Source of the DNA: Calonectria ilicicola
Taxonomy: Eukaryota > Ascomycota > Sordariomycetes > Hypocreales > Nectriaceae
Direction: 5' to 3'
DNA: 64,000 bases
Assembly (NCBI GenBank): GCA_020809705.1
Contig: CP085833.1
Span: forward strand, 806,001 to 870,000
The first letter of the stretch is position 1. Every line of letters begins with the position of its first letter. A program made the translations under genes and the position numbers. The notes beneath the pieces are model-generated. The model had not been told where the DNA came from. It made no database searches and saw nothing but the letters and a program-made list of their open reading frames with translations. This document shows positions 1-11,958 of the stretch, piece by piece.

Positions 1-1300
1 CTTGGTGACACGCTCGGCCTCGGGTGTGATGAGCTCCATATCAGCAGTCTCATCCTCGCCAAAGGGCACAATGCCTCTCCTCCAGGTATCAATGGAGCTC
101 AGGTCATCGTCAATGATCAAAGCCTCGTCGACTCCAGCGCTGTACTCGTCATGTCCGTACTCGGTAGGGGCTCGCGCCGGTGGCAGAGCACGATCCATGT
201 GTGCGCCCTCGTAGGCCAGGGCCTGTCGCATCTCATCCTGTTCCTTGACTCGCTTAATAATCTTCCAGCCTCCGAAGCAAACAGCTGTGACACCGAGGAC
301 AGCTGTTGTGCCGATGAGGAACTGAGGAGATGCGAGCAGGTGGAAGACGGCGGGTGATGCAGTCTTCATGAGGGTGAGAAAGGCGGGGGAGGTCTTCTTG
401 ACCAGGGTTGACAGCTCACCAAGAGACAGGGCAACGGCAGCGGCCTTATCAGGATCCTTCTGGAGCTGGTCAATGGTGGTGGTAGCAGAGTGGTGCATGC
501 ACTTGGCCTCGTCAAGGAGAGACTCGATGCGGTGGATGAGGCCAGTGGCCTCCTTCTCCTCGTAGGTGTGCTTGGGCTCCAGGTCGGTGCGGTACTCCAG
601 ATCGGGGTGGAAGCTTCCGTAGGCGAGGTCCATGTCAATCGGCTTCTTGGGCTTCTTGGTCTCGACCAGCTCGCCGACCGAGTAGGATCGGGGAACCATG
701 GCGCCGTAGTGCTGGCTGCGAATCTCGGAGTGGGCCATGTCCCTCTTGGCCAGCTCCATGTCGGCGTAGGGATTGACGAAGGCGCGGGTGACGGGTGGCC
801 TGCTGGGGCTGGTGGCCGATACCTCAGTGTATGTCTTGAGGTTGCCCTCGGTGAGGGCGTGGCGACTGCGGGCGTCAAAGTCATCTCGGCGCGATGAGGC
901 GACGCTGCGAGACCTCCTGCTGCGCTGGGAGCCGTGCTCGCTGCCGGCATCGATGGGACGTCGCGAGCGGCCGTAGTTGGCGTAGTGGTAGTAAGGATCG
1001 CTGTCGTCGTAGTATCGCGGGGGTTCTACAATAGCGCGAGTTGGGTCATATGATGTATGTGAGCGCTGCAGGCGCTCGTTTCTTATTTCATTCTTCTTCT
1101 CCTTGTAGTTGCCCTGGGCATCTTTAAAGACTGAGAAGAGGTTCTTGCCCTGGTGTGTGTGTTAGCGCGACTGATTGAGTCCAAAAAATAAAAAAAGTAT
1201 TGATGATTAATCTTTTTACAGGGAGGGGCGCACATACGGTCTTGATGATTTTACCAGAGTTGTTGACAATGGTAATTGTCTGTTCTAGTGCTCCTGGCAT
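1..1300 (-). CDS. Conserved fungal membrane protein, 3' end outside window
   Basis: Two exons are visible: 1238-1300 and 1-1149, joined by an 88 nt GT-AG intron in phase 0. The ATG at 1300 opens MPGALEQTITIVNNSGK, and the second exon continues GKNLFSVFKDAQ. The middle is charged and rich in Ser, Arg and Tyr and looks disordered. A hydrophobic stretch at about residues 292-314 (FLIGTTAVLGVTAVCFGG) is a likely single membrane span, followed by a basic KIIKR stop-transfer run and a coiled-coil-like segment. The frame is still open at base 1, so the C-terminus is missing. I recall similar hypothetical proteins in other Sordariomycetes but know no function. The gene call is solid; the role is unknown. 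Confidence 0.8.
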
Positions 1301-1591
1301 GACGGGCAACTGTGGGTGAGGGAGCTCTCAGAGCTCTCTCGATGCGAATCTCGTGGTGTCGTTGCGTTGTTGTTGAGGGTGAAGAACGGTGAGGGACGGT
1401 GAGAGAGGAGGGAGGAACAACAGAGTGAAGCAGCGGAGTATGAATGTGGATTGTCCAATATAGATATAATAAACTGAGAGTCCAGCTCTCTCCTGTGTGC
1501 TTTGGCTCTTGTCGCGATTAAAAAAAAAACAAACGGGGCGTGCAAGGCAAGGTGAAGCCAGGCAACCCTGGGGGAGTTGGGCCCTCTTTTT

Positions 1592-1626
<35 letters not shown>

Positions 1627-4600
1627 GCAGGATGAGGTGTGCCTAAAGGGCACGCCCACCGTGGGATGATATGGGGAACGAGGTTGGTCGAGGTGGAGGT
1701 GAGGATTCGCTGGGGTGGAGTTTTTTTTCTCCTGCAGGTGGGGAGGGAGACGTCGGGTTTATGAGTCTGTCTGAGGAGGGGGGAAGCAGGACGGACGGTG
1801 AGGGATGAAGGGTACTTTGCGGTGGCAGGGAACCCAGGCGGCTGGTTAGGTACCGGCGATGGGCTTGTGCTTTGCTGCTAACCGCTGGCTGGCCCTGGGG
1901 GCTCGCTGGCCAGGGCTGGTCAGGGCGTGGTCAAGGCCCGCTGGGAGGCCCGCTGGAGGCCACCAGAAGGGTCACCTGGAAGTCGCCCGAGGGGGGATTG
2001 GACAGCGCTGGGCTGGGCTGCGTGTGGGGGGGAACCGGGGGCCGTGCTCCTTGGGAACCGCTGCCAGCTAGACACACCTAAAGGCGCGCTGTGCAAAGAG
2101 GGTTTCAGTGAGGCGGCGCGGCGGCAGCGACGCCGAAAGGGTCCTCTTCCCTCCGGCCAAGCTGGCGCTCTCCACTAGGATGGGGACTCCGGGTGATCCA
2201 CGACCTAAGGAAGACCCCGGGATAATGGTAACTAGGGGCGTGCGATTGATTGAGTGTGTGTGTGTGTCCCTTAGGGCGGTGTCGGGGAGGTCGGCTACTT
2301 TTTTTTTTTCCTAACGGATACTGTCTTTCCTAGCCGAGAGCACGTAACTCAGGCGGTGTCGAGTCGGTGAGGGAGGCAGGGAGTTCTTCCTGTGACGATA
2401 ATCCAGGGGAGATCCCGGACGACAACAAGAAGCGAAAGTAAGGGAGAAGGAAATGATGCTACAATCAGGCAGGAAGAAAGTATTCTGCTATACCGTCTTT
2501 TTTTTTGGGTTTTAGGGGGAACTCGATCTACAGGTGGAATTAGAGGCGGGAGGGGGGGGTCCTCTATCCCGCCCGTTTGGGCTGCATCCTTTATATGTCA
2601 AGCCAACCTCTTGGAGTCTGTATGTCAGAGGCGTCGTTGGGTTATTCTGGCCAAGGAACCGGGCCAGGTGTAGGGTCAGGTACGAATGCAAAATGCAATG
2701 CAGCTGCAGAGGCAATCAAAGCGGCCAAATCAACTCGGCCGGGACCCGGGGGGACGCACAATGATGCCAGCGGTGCATGGCGTGGGAGAGATTCTGCACC
2801 CGAAAAAAACCTGGAATCCAATCTGCTGCGAATGGAGCCATCATGTCGTCGTCCATGCCAATGTCCGATGCTGCCGTCCTGTCAGGGAGCACGAATGATG
2901 GAGCGACTAGATTGTTCCATGATTCCATGAGATGTGATGAGATGCAGCGTCAAAATGGCCTCACCGTAACTAAAGCGCGGGGGAGGGAACCATTTTCGCT
3001 ATCACGCACAGCAAACGGGCACACAGACTCTGCAGTCCGTCATGCGCTGGTCGTCGCCCCCCCCCTGTGCTCTGTGCTCTACCCTATCATTGCCATGCCA
3101 TCTCATCTTCGAACATTGTCTCGAAGCAAGACGAGATGAGCCCAAAGGTTGTTGGCGTAGTTCTCTCATGCTCGCACACACACACACACAAACAAACGGC
3201 GCTGCTGGTCAAGAGTCAGTCACACACACTGGCGCTCACGCTCACGCACACGCTGGCTCTTGTCGGCACACCCCCCGCTCGCATGTACATGCGCGCGCTC
3301 TGCTCATCGTCAGGCGCCTCTGCAGTGATAGCGTGCACCTCGTCCAATGGCCCAGGCCGACAGGGGGAGTGCTCCGGGCTCGTGGAGGCCCGGCTGCCCA
3401 GTCAGGTCGGCGTGTCGCCGCTTTGGTCGGTCCCCCCCATGTGCAGCATCGAGCATGGCCGGCAGGGATGGGTGCGCCAGCGTTACAGCAGTCAGAGAAG
3501 GTGACCGTCTCCATCCGCGGGACGGCGGCGATTGAGGGCGCGACATGTGGTACGCCCGGCGGCCTATCAACTGGCGACGGGGCTGGGCCACACACGATCT
3601 ACAGCTGGACGCCTTCGCTGCCCTCTCGATCTCTAATCTCGGAAAGGCTGGAAGGGGGATGGATGGATGGGCGGATAGGATGGGCGGATGGAACGGGAGA
3701 GAGACCACCCCCAATTTAGGAAACTGTAGAGAGGGGAGGGAGGGCTTCGCTGGCTGTCGATCGCAGTGTTCGTCCTTTGCCTGCCCTGAGCTCTCCGTTT
3801 TTTTTTCTTTTTCTTCTTTTTTTGGTGTGTCGATTACCGCTGAGCTCTTTTTGCTTCTCCCCTGGACCCCGAAGCCCATGACGTCTCAGCAGCCGAAAAT
3901 GTCATTTGTCTCAGCATGTGTTTCGGTTGTCGGGCGGTTGCGAGACAGACAGATGCCAGCATCGTCAACCATTATCTGCATCCCTCCATCCATCACATCT
4001 CACATTTCAACAAATCTTGATTTGTTGTGTCAGAGGTTATGCTGTTTGAGCTGGCATCCCATCCCCTCCAACAACTAATTGCCTGCCCCAAAGTGACTAA
4101 CACGGTGCGCCTTCATGACTCGACAGGGAACCATCTAGTAAAGAAAGAAAGTAGTAAGAGTAACAGTAATACAGACTACAGCACTGTACTATCAGACAAG
4201 CGTCAACCGTGGCTGGAGCGTGGCTTCATCTTTGGGGGCCCTTTTCTCGTCCCCTCTTTGCCTCATGTCCCGCTAAAAGCCCCCCCCACACTGGTTGTGG
4301 CTCAGTCGTGCCCTTTCAGCTGGCATTGTCACGCATCGTCAACCCGAACAAGTCTAGATTTTTTAGGTACCGTCCATACAGAGAGCACTCACAAACCAAA
4401 CCAAACCAAAGCCACCCCCGGATCGCGTTGGGCTTGCGTTGCTTGTTCGCCCCCTCGCTCGCTCGCAAGCCTCCCGGAAACGGGTACAGAATGAGGAAAC
4501 TCTGTTCGAATGATAAGCCTCGTGGCGCTGTCGTTCCACATGGCAGCCCAGCCGTACATGTCCAGTAGTGGTCACGTACATAGTGTGTCCCGTCCTCCCG

Positions 4601-6514
4601 GCGATAGACACGACGACACATCAGCGGTGGCGCCAAGGCATCCATCATCATCCATCCCGCCGTGCCCGTAGCCAACAGCAGCAGCGGTCCAAGCTCCATG
4701 CGTCTTACGATCCCATGTCTGTGCTTTCGCAGACCTGATGCAGGAGGAGGCGAGAAGGAATGGATGGAATCACCGTTGCGTTGATAGATCGCCGACATGG
4801 ACCGAATAGCGAGCGAGCACAACACAAGCATTCCCTGTACTCTTATTACCGCTGACTGTGCTGCAACTCGCTACCCAATCCCCCGCCAGCTCCTGCTCTG
4901 GTCGTTTGGCTAAAATGCCTCTCACTCGTCAATCACCTCTTTTTTTTTTTTTCGTGTAGCTGAACGAGAGAGCACAGCCCTGCTTCCTCGATCGTGACAG
5001 CATGTCCCCCGGTCTCGCTCTCGCAACACTATTCTCGATATATGTACGATACACGTCCCTCCGTGGGCTGACCCGGGGCATCGGCAACAGCCTTTACGGA
5101 CCACCAAAGTCTGTGCTACCCTACCACCCACCCATAGAGTAAAAAAAAAAAATCCCCGGCACGAAACGGTATCGAGCAGGGATCTGTTATGCTCAGCCGT
5201 TGCCAAAGTACTCCTCTTTATTGGTCCTACATAGAGTGGGAGTCCATGGCAAAACGGCAGCACGTGCCGGGGTTGCATCTCCATGTCTGCTGCAAATATA
5301 CGTAACGAGTATTCGTCCACCTCAGACTGACAGCTCTGGTCCGGAATTCTGGACCAAATTCGCGCTTCTGGGGAGTCACGGCGTTGCATTTATGACGTTG
5401 TCTATGTATCCCGTACGCCTCACCTCCATCATGTGCCCCAGTCCCAAATTTCCCTCGTTGTTCCAGAAATGCAGTCCAACCACCCTATACCTCTGCATTG
5501 CTGCCCCCACACACCATCACCAAAAGTGTGTCCGGCCGCCGTCGTCTCCCCCGGATTTTCTATTGCCCCCGCCGGCTGCAACCAGCGATGGCGAAAAAAA
5601 GACGTCTGACCAGAGGTCCCAATCCGGTGTCGGGCTCGGCATCCACCCGAATACAACGGTGAGCCTGCCCGATATACTGCCGGGGCTCTAATTGAGCTTC
5701 ACCAAAGAAAGGGCCCCTCACCTCACTACTACTCAGCAGCAAGCAGGCTTGGCCCTTGGCCTTGGCACTAGTATGTACAGTATATGTCTGTGCCTTATCA
5801 GCAACTAGACTAGTAGTTATATGTCATGTCCATGAAATTGGAGATATAGCAATGATAGACAATAAATAATTGGATTACACGCCAAAAAAAAATGAGGTGT
5901 CACAATCAAGACTCGATTCGTCCATGACACAAAAGGCTATTTCCACACAGCCATCAGCCATTGCTTGCCATTATTACAAACAGGGCCCGAACAACACAGC
6001 CAAGCCTCTACTCCACCGCCATGGCCATTCTCTCGCCATCATCTTATCCAAGCCCTGGAGCAGCGTCGTAATCCTCGCAGCTCGCCCGGCGTGTCGCATC
6101 CAAGCTAGCCCACCTGTCAAAAGGCCGCCCATCCCGGTCGCCCCAAACCACCACCACCACCACCACCACTCCCGCTCCCGGCGCCAAGTCCCGAGAAGCT
6201 GCACTTTGCACAGCCTTGCTTTTTTTCCCCTTCTTTGCCGGGAGAGGGGAGCTTTCTTTGGGTGTGTGTCATGAGCAACTGCAACTAGCTGCAAGATATT
6301 CCCAACAACAACCACAACAACACCAAATTCCCGCTTTTGGTCAGCCACGCAATTCCTGTTATTCACACAGGAATTTCTATTTGTTTCTTTTTTTCCTTTT
6401 TTTTTCGGGGCTGCCGCTAACACTACCACCACTATTCCCCATCGCATCGCATCACATCACGTCACTCCACCACCCACCCTCAAGGCCGGCAAAGGGAAAA
6501 AATAGCCTCGCAAT
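1301..6514. other. Long gene-free stretch between divergent genes
   Basis: This 5.2 kb lies between the divergent starts of the membrane-protein and WD40-like genes. I see only short open frames lacking ATG, splice continuity or recognisable domains. It holds a GA microsatellite, short TG runs near 2255 and CA runs near 3176, and many poly(A)/poly(T) tracts. The last 300 bases before 6515 are pyrimidine-rich with CAACAACAAC runs, typical of a fungal 5' leader. Long 5' UTRs or non-coding transcripts are possible but cannot be shown from sequence. Confidence 0.6.
1594..1622. repeat. GA dinucleotide microsatellite
   Basis: About fourteen uninterrupted GA units lie some 300 bases upstream of the membrane-protein start. 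Read on that gene's strand this is a CT tract, common in fungal promoters and leaders. Confidence 0.9.
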
Positions 6515-8446
6515 ATGAGCGGGGAGAATCACCTCGCGCCCCTCTGCGAGGCCCTCCAGGATGCCGTCACCAAGGCGAGCAAGGCGCTGGGCGACTTCAT
6601 CGTGCACTACCCGGCAGCCCGGCTTGACCTCACGGCCGTGTCCCGGGAGCTGTCTGACATATCCGTCGTGGCCCGCCAGCTGGGCCACAATGCCACAGCG
6701 CTCGAGGACGGCGTTGCAACCCTACCGGAAAAGCTGTCTACTTCCTTGGTCGACGTCGTCGAAAAGGCCGACCTGCTGGTCGAGGACATGGATGATGCCC
6801 TTGCCCACGACGACCCAATCGAGGACAGAGGGAATGCCTGGCTCGAGGCCACTGCCGAGCGCCTATTGCCCGTTGGCCGATTAGCGGAGAACCTAAAGCT
6901 CGCCATGAATCTGGGCCTTGATGTCTTATTATTGTAAGCGGCGTCTAAAATCCCGGAGCGAGCGAGTGAGCAGGGGAAAAGGGGACTTTGTGTGCCCCCC
7001 CACGCTTACATCCTCAGCTCTGAATGGGCGATCAAGCAACTAATCAGCAACCAGTGCTATCAACTTCCAACCCCCGGCCGCCCAGAACGGGCTGCCCGCA
7101 TACAGCGACTCCCAGATCCTCCAGGAGACGCTCAACCTGCGCGGGCGGTTGACCGAGGACGCTGAGAATGACGATCAGCGCTTCCAGGATCAATTGCCCG
7201 TTCTGGTCGAGTTTGTGAGCGCATTGCAAGATTATATGGAAGAGACCAACTCGATCCCGTCTGCCCCAGCCTTTGACACCAACACTCCCACGGCAGCTCC
7301 TGGGTAAGTAAGCCGGCTTTTAATTATTACGCCGTCTTATTAGAATAAGCCATTAAAGGAAAAAAAAACTCTTCGCTGACAACATCATCCCCTAGCACTG
7401 CCGTCTCATCTCTCCACTCAGAAACCATCCCGGACTACCACGCCATCGGCATCACCAACCCAACACCTCTCACCATCAACCTGCACCACGTCGCTAAAAA
7501 GGAGCTTTCCAACCACGAGGTCGTTGAGATTGCATTCCTCTACCGCAATGGGCAGCCCACGATTGCCGTGTCCACCATGGACCCTCCAACGCGTTTCTAT
7601 GACACGCAGGCCAACCAGGTCTCGGTGCTGTCCAACCAGAACGGTGTCAACATGCTCTTCTGCGACAATGGCCGCACCTGGTCCTACCTGACCGAGGAGG
7701 ACTCCAAGGACCTCAACGCCCTGAACCACGACGGCCAGCGCTTCAAGAAGCCCAGCGTCTACCTGGGCGACTACCTCAACGGCCGTCGCATTCAGCAGAT
7801 GCGCTGGCCCGGCGCCCGCCCGCTGTGCTTCGATCGGGAGGGCCGGCGCCTCGCCGTGGGCAGCGCGCGTAACCGCATCGCCCTGATCGACTTCAAGACC
7901 GGCGCCGTGCTCAATAAGGCGCGCATCCTCAGCTGCCACCAGGACGAGGTGACGCACGCCGTCTTCTCGCCCGACGACCGCACCCTCATCTCGCAGTCGC
8001 GCGATGGCACCATCCGCGTGACGGACCCGGAGACGGGCAAGTCGGTGGCCAAGATGGACGTCGACACCTGGAAGAAGCCGCTGTTTCTCGGCGTGACGCC
8101 CGACAACGCCGTCGTCGTGAGCATCTGGGGCGACACCGTCTTCCACTGGAACTACACCACGGGCGCCCTCGAGTCATATGCGCTGGGCTCTCGCCGCACG
8201 CGCGAAGGCTGGCCCATGGCCGTCTCGCGCGACTGCCGCTTCCTGTGCTGTCGCACCGACCAGGGCGCCGACATCAGCGACCTGCACTCAGGCCGCGTGC
8301 TGTACACCATCAAGTTCCAGAGCGGCTACGTAACCGCCGCCGCCTTCAGCCATGACGGCCGCTACCTGATCCTGGGCAAGGCAGCGTCGTGGATGGGTGT
8401 GAGGGTGACCATGTCGACCCTGGATATCTGGGAGCTGAGGTTTTAG
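6515..8446 (+). CDS. WD40/quinoprotein-like beta-propeller protein
   Basis: Three exons: 6515-6933, 7055-7303 and 7396-8446 (572 aa). Both introns are GT-AG (GTAAGC and GTAAGT donors) and the frame is kept across each. The first 220 residues are helical and acidic, with heptad-like Leu and Val spacing, so an N-terminal coiled coil or helical bundle is likely. The rest has repeated beta-strand blocks of WD40 or quinoprotein type, for example AVFSPDDRTLISQSRDGTIRV followed by TDPETGK, and later AAFSHDGRYLILGK, ending in a WELRF strand. Such propellers are usually protein-interaction scaffolds. No catalytic motif is visible and I do not recognise the specific family. The ATG is the first in frame after a pyrimidine-rich leader. 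Confidence 0.85.
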
Positions 8447-8634
8447 CCAAAGAGGGACGACAGGAAGGTGGAGAGGACAACCAAAAGAAAAAAAGAAAGA
8501 AAATACAGGTTAATGAATATCATGAAGAATATTCAATGTATAAACCACCCGTATATACATGCACACTTATATATATATCTGGCCCAAAATGCAAAAACCA
8601 AAACATCATCATGTACACATAAAACCATCCTTCA

Positions 8635-11600
8635 TCACTCGACAGCAGCCCATCTCTGCTCTAACATGCTAACTTGCATCATGTTTCCACCATTCACCGC
8701 GCTCGCCGCAGTCTCCCTCGACTGCCTATCATATACATGGCCCTGAAGCACCCACTCGTTGGCATGTCCATACCCGGCATACGCATTACCCACAGTGTAG
8801 CTGTGCCCCTGCGTAGCATCGACAGCGCCGCCCATGGCTTTGTAAAAACTGCCTGATATGCCCAGCGTCTGGGCCTGCATGGCCGCAATCTTGGCCTGGT
8901 TGACAATGTTCTCGCATACGGGGATAGTCTCGCACCAAACCTGGTGTCGGTGCTCGCCGTACGCCAGGAAGCCCTGGAGATCACCACTCTGGCACGCCTT
9001 CGTGTAAAGGTCTCGCATGCGCGGCGAATACATGTCGCACATGCGCTCGTGATCCGGCGCATCCCGCTCGCCGTTTAGGAAGAAGCGGCTCTCCAAGTTG
9101 GTGCCCTGGGCAAATGTCAGATAGCACTCTTCGCAGATGGCCGCGACGCCCCATCCCCAGGCCCTCCGACCGCCTGTGCCGCGGAGATGGCGGCGCTGGC
9201 ACGGCGGTACATTGCCGAATCTTAGGGCGAAGCTGTTCAGGGGCTCTGGGTCACCCTTGAGGACCGACTCGGAGTAGTGAGTGAGGTACTTGATAGCTCG
9301 AGCATGGCCCAGATTTAAGCAACAAACCAGTGTGTCGTTCTTGGAAATGCCCCTTTTGGGTACAAAAAACTTGGTTCCGCCAATTGTCTGCACAATGCCG
9401 GCGTAACAGCCTCCACAGATGCCGAATCCAGGAGGGTCGCTGGGAAGTGTATACCATGTGGCCCCCTTGATGCCATTACTGTCGCAAAAGGGCTGAGGGT
9501 CGATGCGGTCCAGGGCCTTCCAAAAGATGCTTCGGTCCTTCTTGACAATAGCGTGATGGAGTGGTATTATCAGGTTGACATGTCCCATGACGCAGCTGGT
9601 GTTGTAGTTTCCGCCCGCGACTTGCTGGAACGTCTCTTGATCCGGAGAAGCGTAAAAGTAGTCGTAGTAGCAAGCCGCGCACACCTGGAGTCCCTCGGGA
9701 CCGCGCTTGGATTTGTACCAGGCGCGATCATTGGCCTTGATGGCGGCTTGCGTCGGGCACGAAGGGAGCTGGATTCTCACTTTGACTACTTCGACAAAGG
9801 CAGCCCAGTTCCCAGTCTTGACATGGTCGTCGTACAAGCGCTTGATACACCAGACGCTCGAGTCGCAAAATGCTTGTGCTGTCTTTTCCAGTGCAAAATG
9901 CTTAGCAAAAGACGTCCCTGCGAGGTCATTCTCAAAGCACGTCTTGCACATGGTCATCCCAGGGATGTCTACGCTCGTGTACCACGATTCATTCTCTTTG
10001 ATGGTTGCCTGCGGGCAGTCGCCGAGAGTTGGAGCGTATTTGAAGAATTCGAGGGCTGGATTCAGGCTACCTGATGACACGGCATTCGGCCAGAGCTGCT
10101 CCTTGACCCGTCGACACCCAAATAGACACTTTCGAGGTTTCTTGTCAGTGAACCATTCACGTTTAAAAGCGTTACGGAATTGGCTGTTCCAAATATGATC
10201 GACGTAACACCGTGGACAAATGAGGAAAGAAGTCGCATCCGGGTGGTAGAACCAGTCCATATCGTATGTTATGGGATCGTCGGTACACTCAGCCATAGCC
10301 TTGACTCCGCAGGGGTGAGGCTGGGGAGGAGGAGGGGTTCGCACATAACGCGGAGGCTGAGGAGGTTGATAAGTTGTATTATTATTTGTATCCAAGGACC
10401 AAGTGGGAACTGAAACAGGATTTTGCTGAGGAGCATTTGTTTGAGCTGGCTGGATTTGAGGTGGTGTATAGCTCTGCTGAACCGAATGCTCTGCAAATGG
10501 GTTAGTTGAAGCAAATTGTTCTTTCTGAAGAGGTTGGGACCCAGTTGTCTGAGCGGGATGAACAACATAGCCCTGTGAGTTTTGGGGTTGAGGCGGTGGC
10601 CCTGGAGGAGAGGAATAGGCTGTTGAAGGAGACTGTGGCCCAACCTGCTGAGGTGGAGGTGGAGAATATGTTATCTGGGATTGAGCTTCTGCTTGTTGAG
10701 TTGAGGGGGTGACTTGACTTTGAAGATGTGATGGTGCATCGTTTGGATATGAGTAATACGACTGTGACGCGGGCTGAGTTACAGCTGGTTGAACTGGAGG
10801 CGGAAGATAACTGTGCCGAGGATATGGCTGAGAAGTCCCATCTGTTGGAATGGATATCTGGTCTTGCTTAAACGGATTCATCGACGCAGGATAGCTTTCT
10901 TGTTGCTGCTGCTGATAGGCCCCCAACACCGGTGTCATCGGACTCTGCGTCCCAGGATTCGATTGCTCCAACGCCACATCCTCATACGGCCTCCCAGCTC
11001 CCTGGACAACACCGGGCCGCGAAGCTATCGGCACAGGAGGGGGCATCTCGCCCGCCTGCGCAACTAAAGCCGGACTGTATTCGGAATCCGGACCCATCAC
11101 TCCCGAAACTTGGTCCGTTTGTTGCCGAGGTGGCATCGGCGGCCGGAAATCGGCATTGTCCTGCGACCTGGGAGGAATTGATGGAGGAGGTGCTTCGCTC
11201 CTGAGTTGAAGCTGTTCTATTTGCTGTAGAATTTCGTGTTCCTGCTGCCGGATTATCTGATTAGCCCTCGTCTGTTGCTCCGCCACCTCTGTCTTCAATC
11301 GCCGCATCTCCTCTTCCGCCCTGCGCAACTCCCGCTCTTCCTCCTCACGAAACTGCGCAGCTAGACGTTCGGCGTACTGCCTATCTGCCTCCAGCTGTTT
11401 CTCCGCCGCGGCTTGCTCGGCAGCATGTTGCTCTCTTAGCTGTGTGAGCTGTTGACCGGCCTGTTGCGTGGCCTGTTGATGCTCTGCTTTAGCCTGGGCA
11501 AGGGCATGTTCAGCGGCCAGGTGGATTTGAGTGGTGTCATATTGGGGCGCTGGTGGCGGTTGGGTTGGGTACTGTTGATATAAAGGTTGTTGTTGATACT

Positions 11601-11877
11601 GAGGCTGATACTGTTGCCATGATGGCGTAGCTGATGGTGGTGTTGTGGGCTGTTGAGGATTATACGTCTGGCTATTATACTGCTGGGGTTGCCCGTATTG
11701 TTGCTGTTGATTCGGTCGGGCCCCGTACTGTTGGTGTTGTCCATATGATTGACCCTGTTGCCCATACTGCCTTTGCGATTGCTGCTGCTGCTGCTGTTGC
11801 TTTGCCTTCTGATACTCCTGATTTGCCTGCTGCACAATCTCCCCTGCCTTGGAGACTAGATTGCTGAATCGACCCAT
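8635..11877 (-). CDS. Gln-rich protein with five tandem Cys-rich modules
   Basis: Single uninterrupted frame of 1080 aa from the ATG at 11877. Residues 1-130 start MGRFSNLVSKAGEIVQQA and run into polyglutamine and Q/Y/P-rich sequence. About 120-230 is a charged coiled coil (A/E/Q/R rich). About 230-520 is Pro/Gln-rich and disordered. From about 520 to 945 there are five modules, each with an aromatic W(F/Y) or WxW, about ten residues, then CxxC(Y/F). The CxxC pairs are CPRC, CKTC, CAAC, CGGC and CEEC at about residues 555, 645, 735, 823 and 916, a spacing near 90. Each module also has a Cys about 15-20 residues before the aromatic and another about 20-30 after the pair. Metal binding is a reasonable inference. 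I do not recognise the domain. Confidence 0.85.
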   Translation of the reverse strand: MGRFSNLVSKAGEIVQQANQEYQKAKQQQQQQQSQRQYGQQGQSYGQHQQYGARPNQQQQYGQPQQYNSQTYNPQQPTTPPSATPSWQQYQPQYQQQPLYQQYPTQPPPAPQYDTTQIHLAAEHALAQAKAEHQQATQQAGQQLTQLREQHAAEQAAAEKQLEADRQYAERLAAQFREEEERELRRAEEEMRRLKTEVAEQQTRANQIIRQQEHEILQQIEQLQLRSEAPPPSIPPRSQDNADFRPPMPPRQQTDQVSGVMGPDSEYSPALVAQAGEMPPPVPIASRPGVVQGAGRPYEDVALEQSNPGTQSPMTPVLGAYQQQQQESYPASMNPFKQDQISIPTDGTSQPYPRHSYLPPPVQPAVTQPASQSYYSYPNDAPSHLQSQVTPSTQQAEAQSQITYSPPPPQQVGPQSPSTAYSSPPGPPPQPQNSQGYVVHPAQTTGSQPLQKEQFASTNPFAEHSVQQSYTPPQIQPAQTNAPQQNPVSVPTWSLDTNNNTTYQPPQPPRYVRTPPPPQPHPCGVKAMAECTDDPITYDMDWFYHPDATSFLICPRCYVDHIWNSQFRNAFKREWFTDKKPRKCLFGCRRVKEQLWPNAVSSGSLNPALEFFKYAPTLGDCPQATIKENESWYTSVDIPGMTMCKTCFENDLAGTSFAKHFALEKTAQAFCDSSVWCIKRLYDDHVKTGNWAAFVEVVKVRIQLPSCPTQAAIKANDRAWYKSKRGPEGLQVCAACYYDYFYASPDQETFQQVAGGNYNTSCVMGHVNLIIPLHHAIVKKDRSIFWKALDRIDPQPFCDSNGIKGATWYTLPSDPPGFGICGGCYAGIVQTIGGTKFFVPKRGISKNDTLVCCLNLGHARAIKYLTHYSESVLKGDPEPLNSFALRFGNVPPCQRRHLRGTGGRRAWGWGVAAICEECYLTFAQGTNLESRFFLNGERDAPDHERMCDMYSPRMRDLYTKACQSGDLQGFLAYGEHRHQVWCETIPVCENIVNQAKIAAMQAQTLGISGSFYKAMGGAVDATQGHSYTVGNAYAGYGHANEWVLQGHVYDRQSRETAASAVNGGNMMQVSMLEQRWAAVE

Positions 11878-11958
11878 CTTCGAAACCTTTAGTTATATAA
11901 TGGTACCAATATCACCACGACCACTCAAAGAAAAGGTGGTGGGCACGCTACTAAAAAC

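Noticed and set aside
3042..3719. 225-codon plus-strand open frame, and an overlapping 189-codon minus-strand frame
   Set aside because: Low-complexity composition, microsatellite content (CA repeats read as His-Thr), no domain and no splice partners; likely chance frames in GC-rich DNA.
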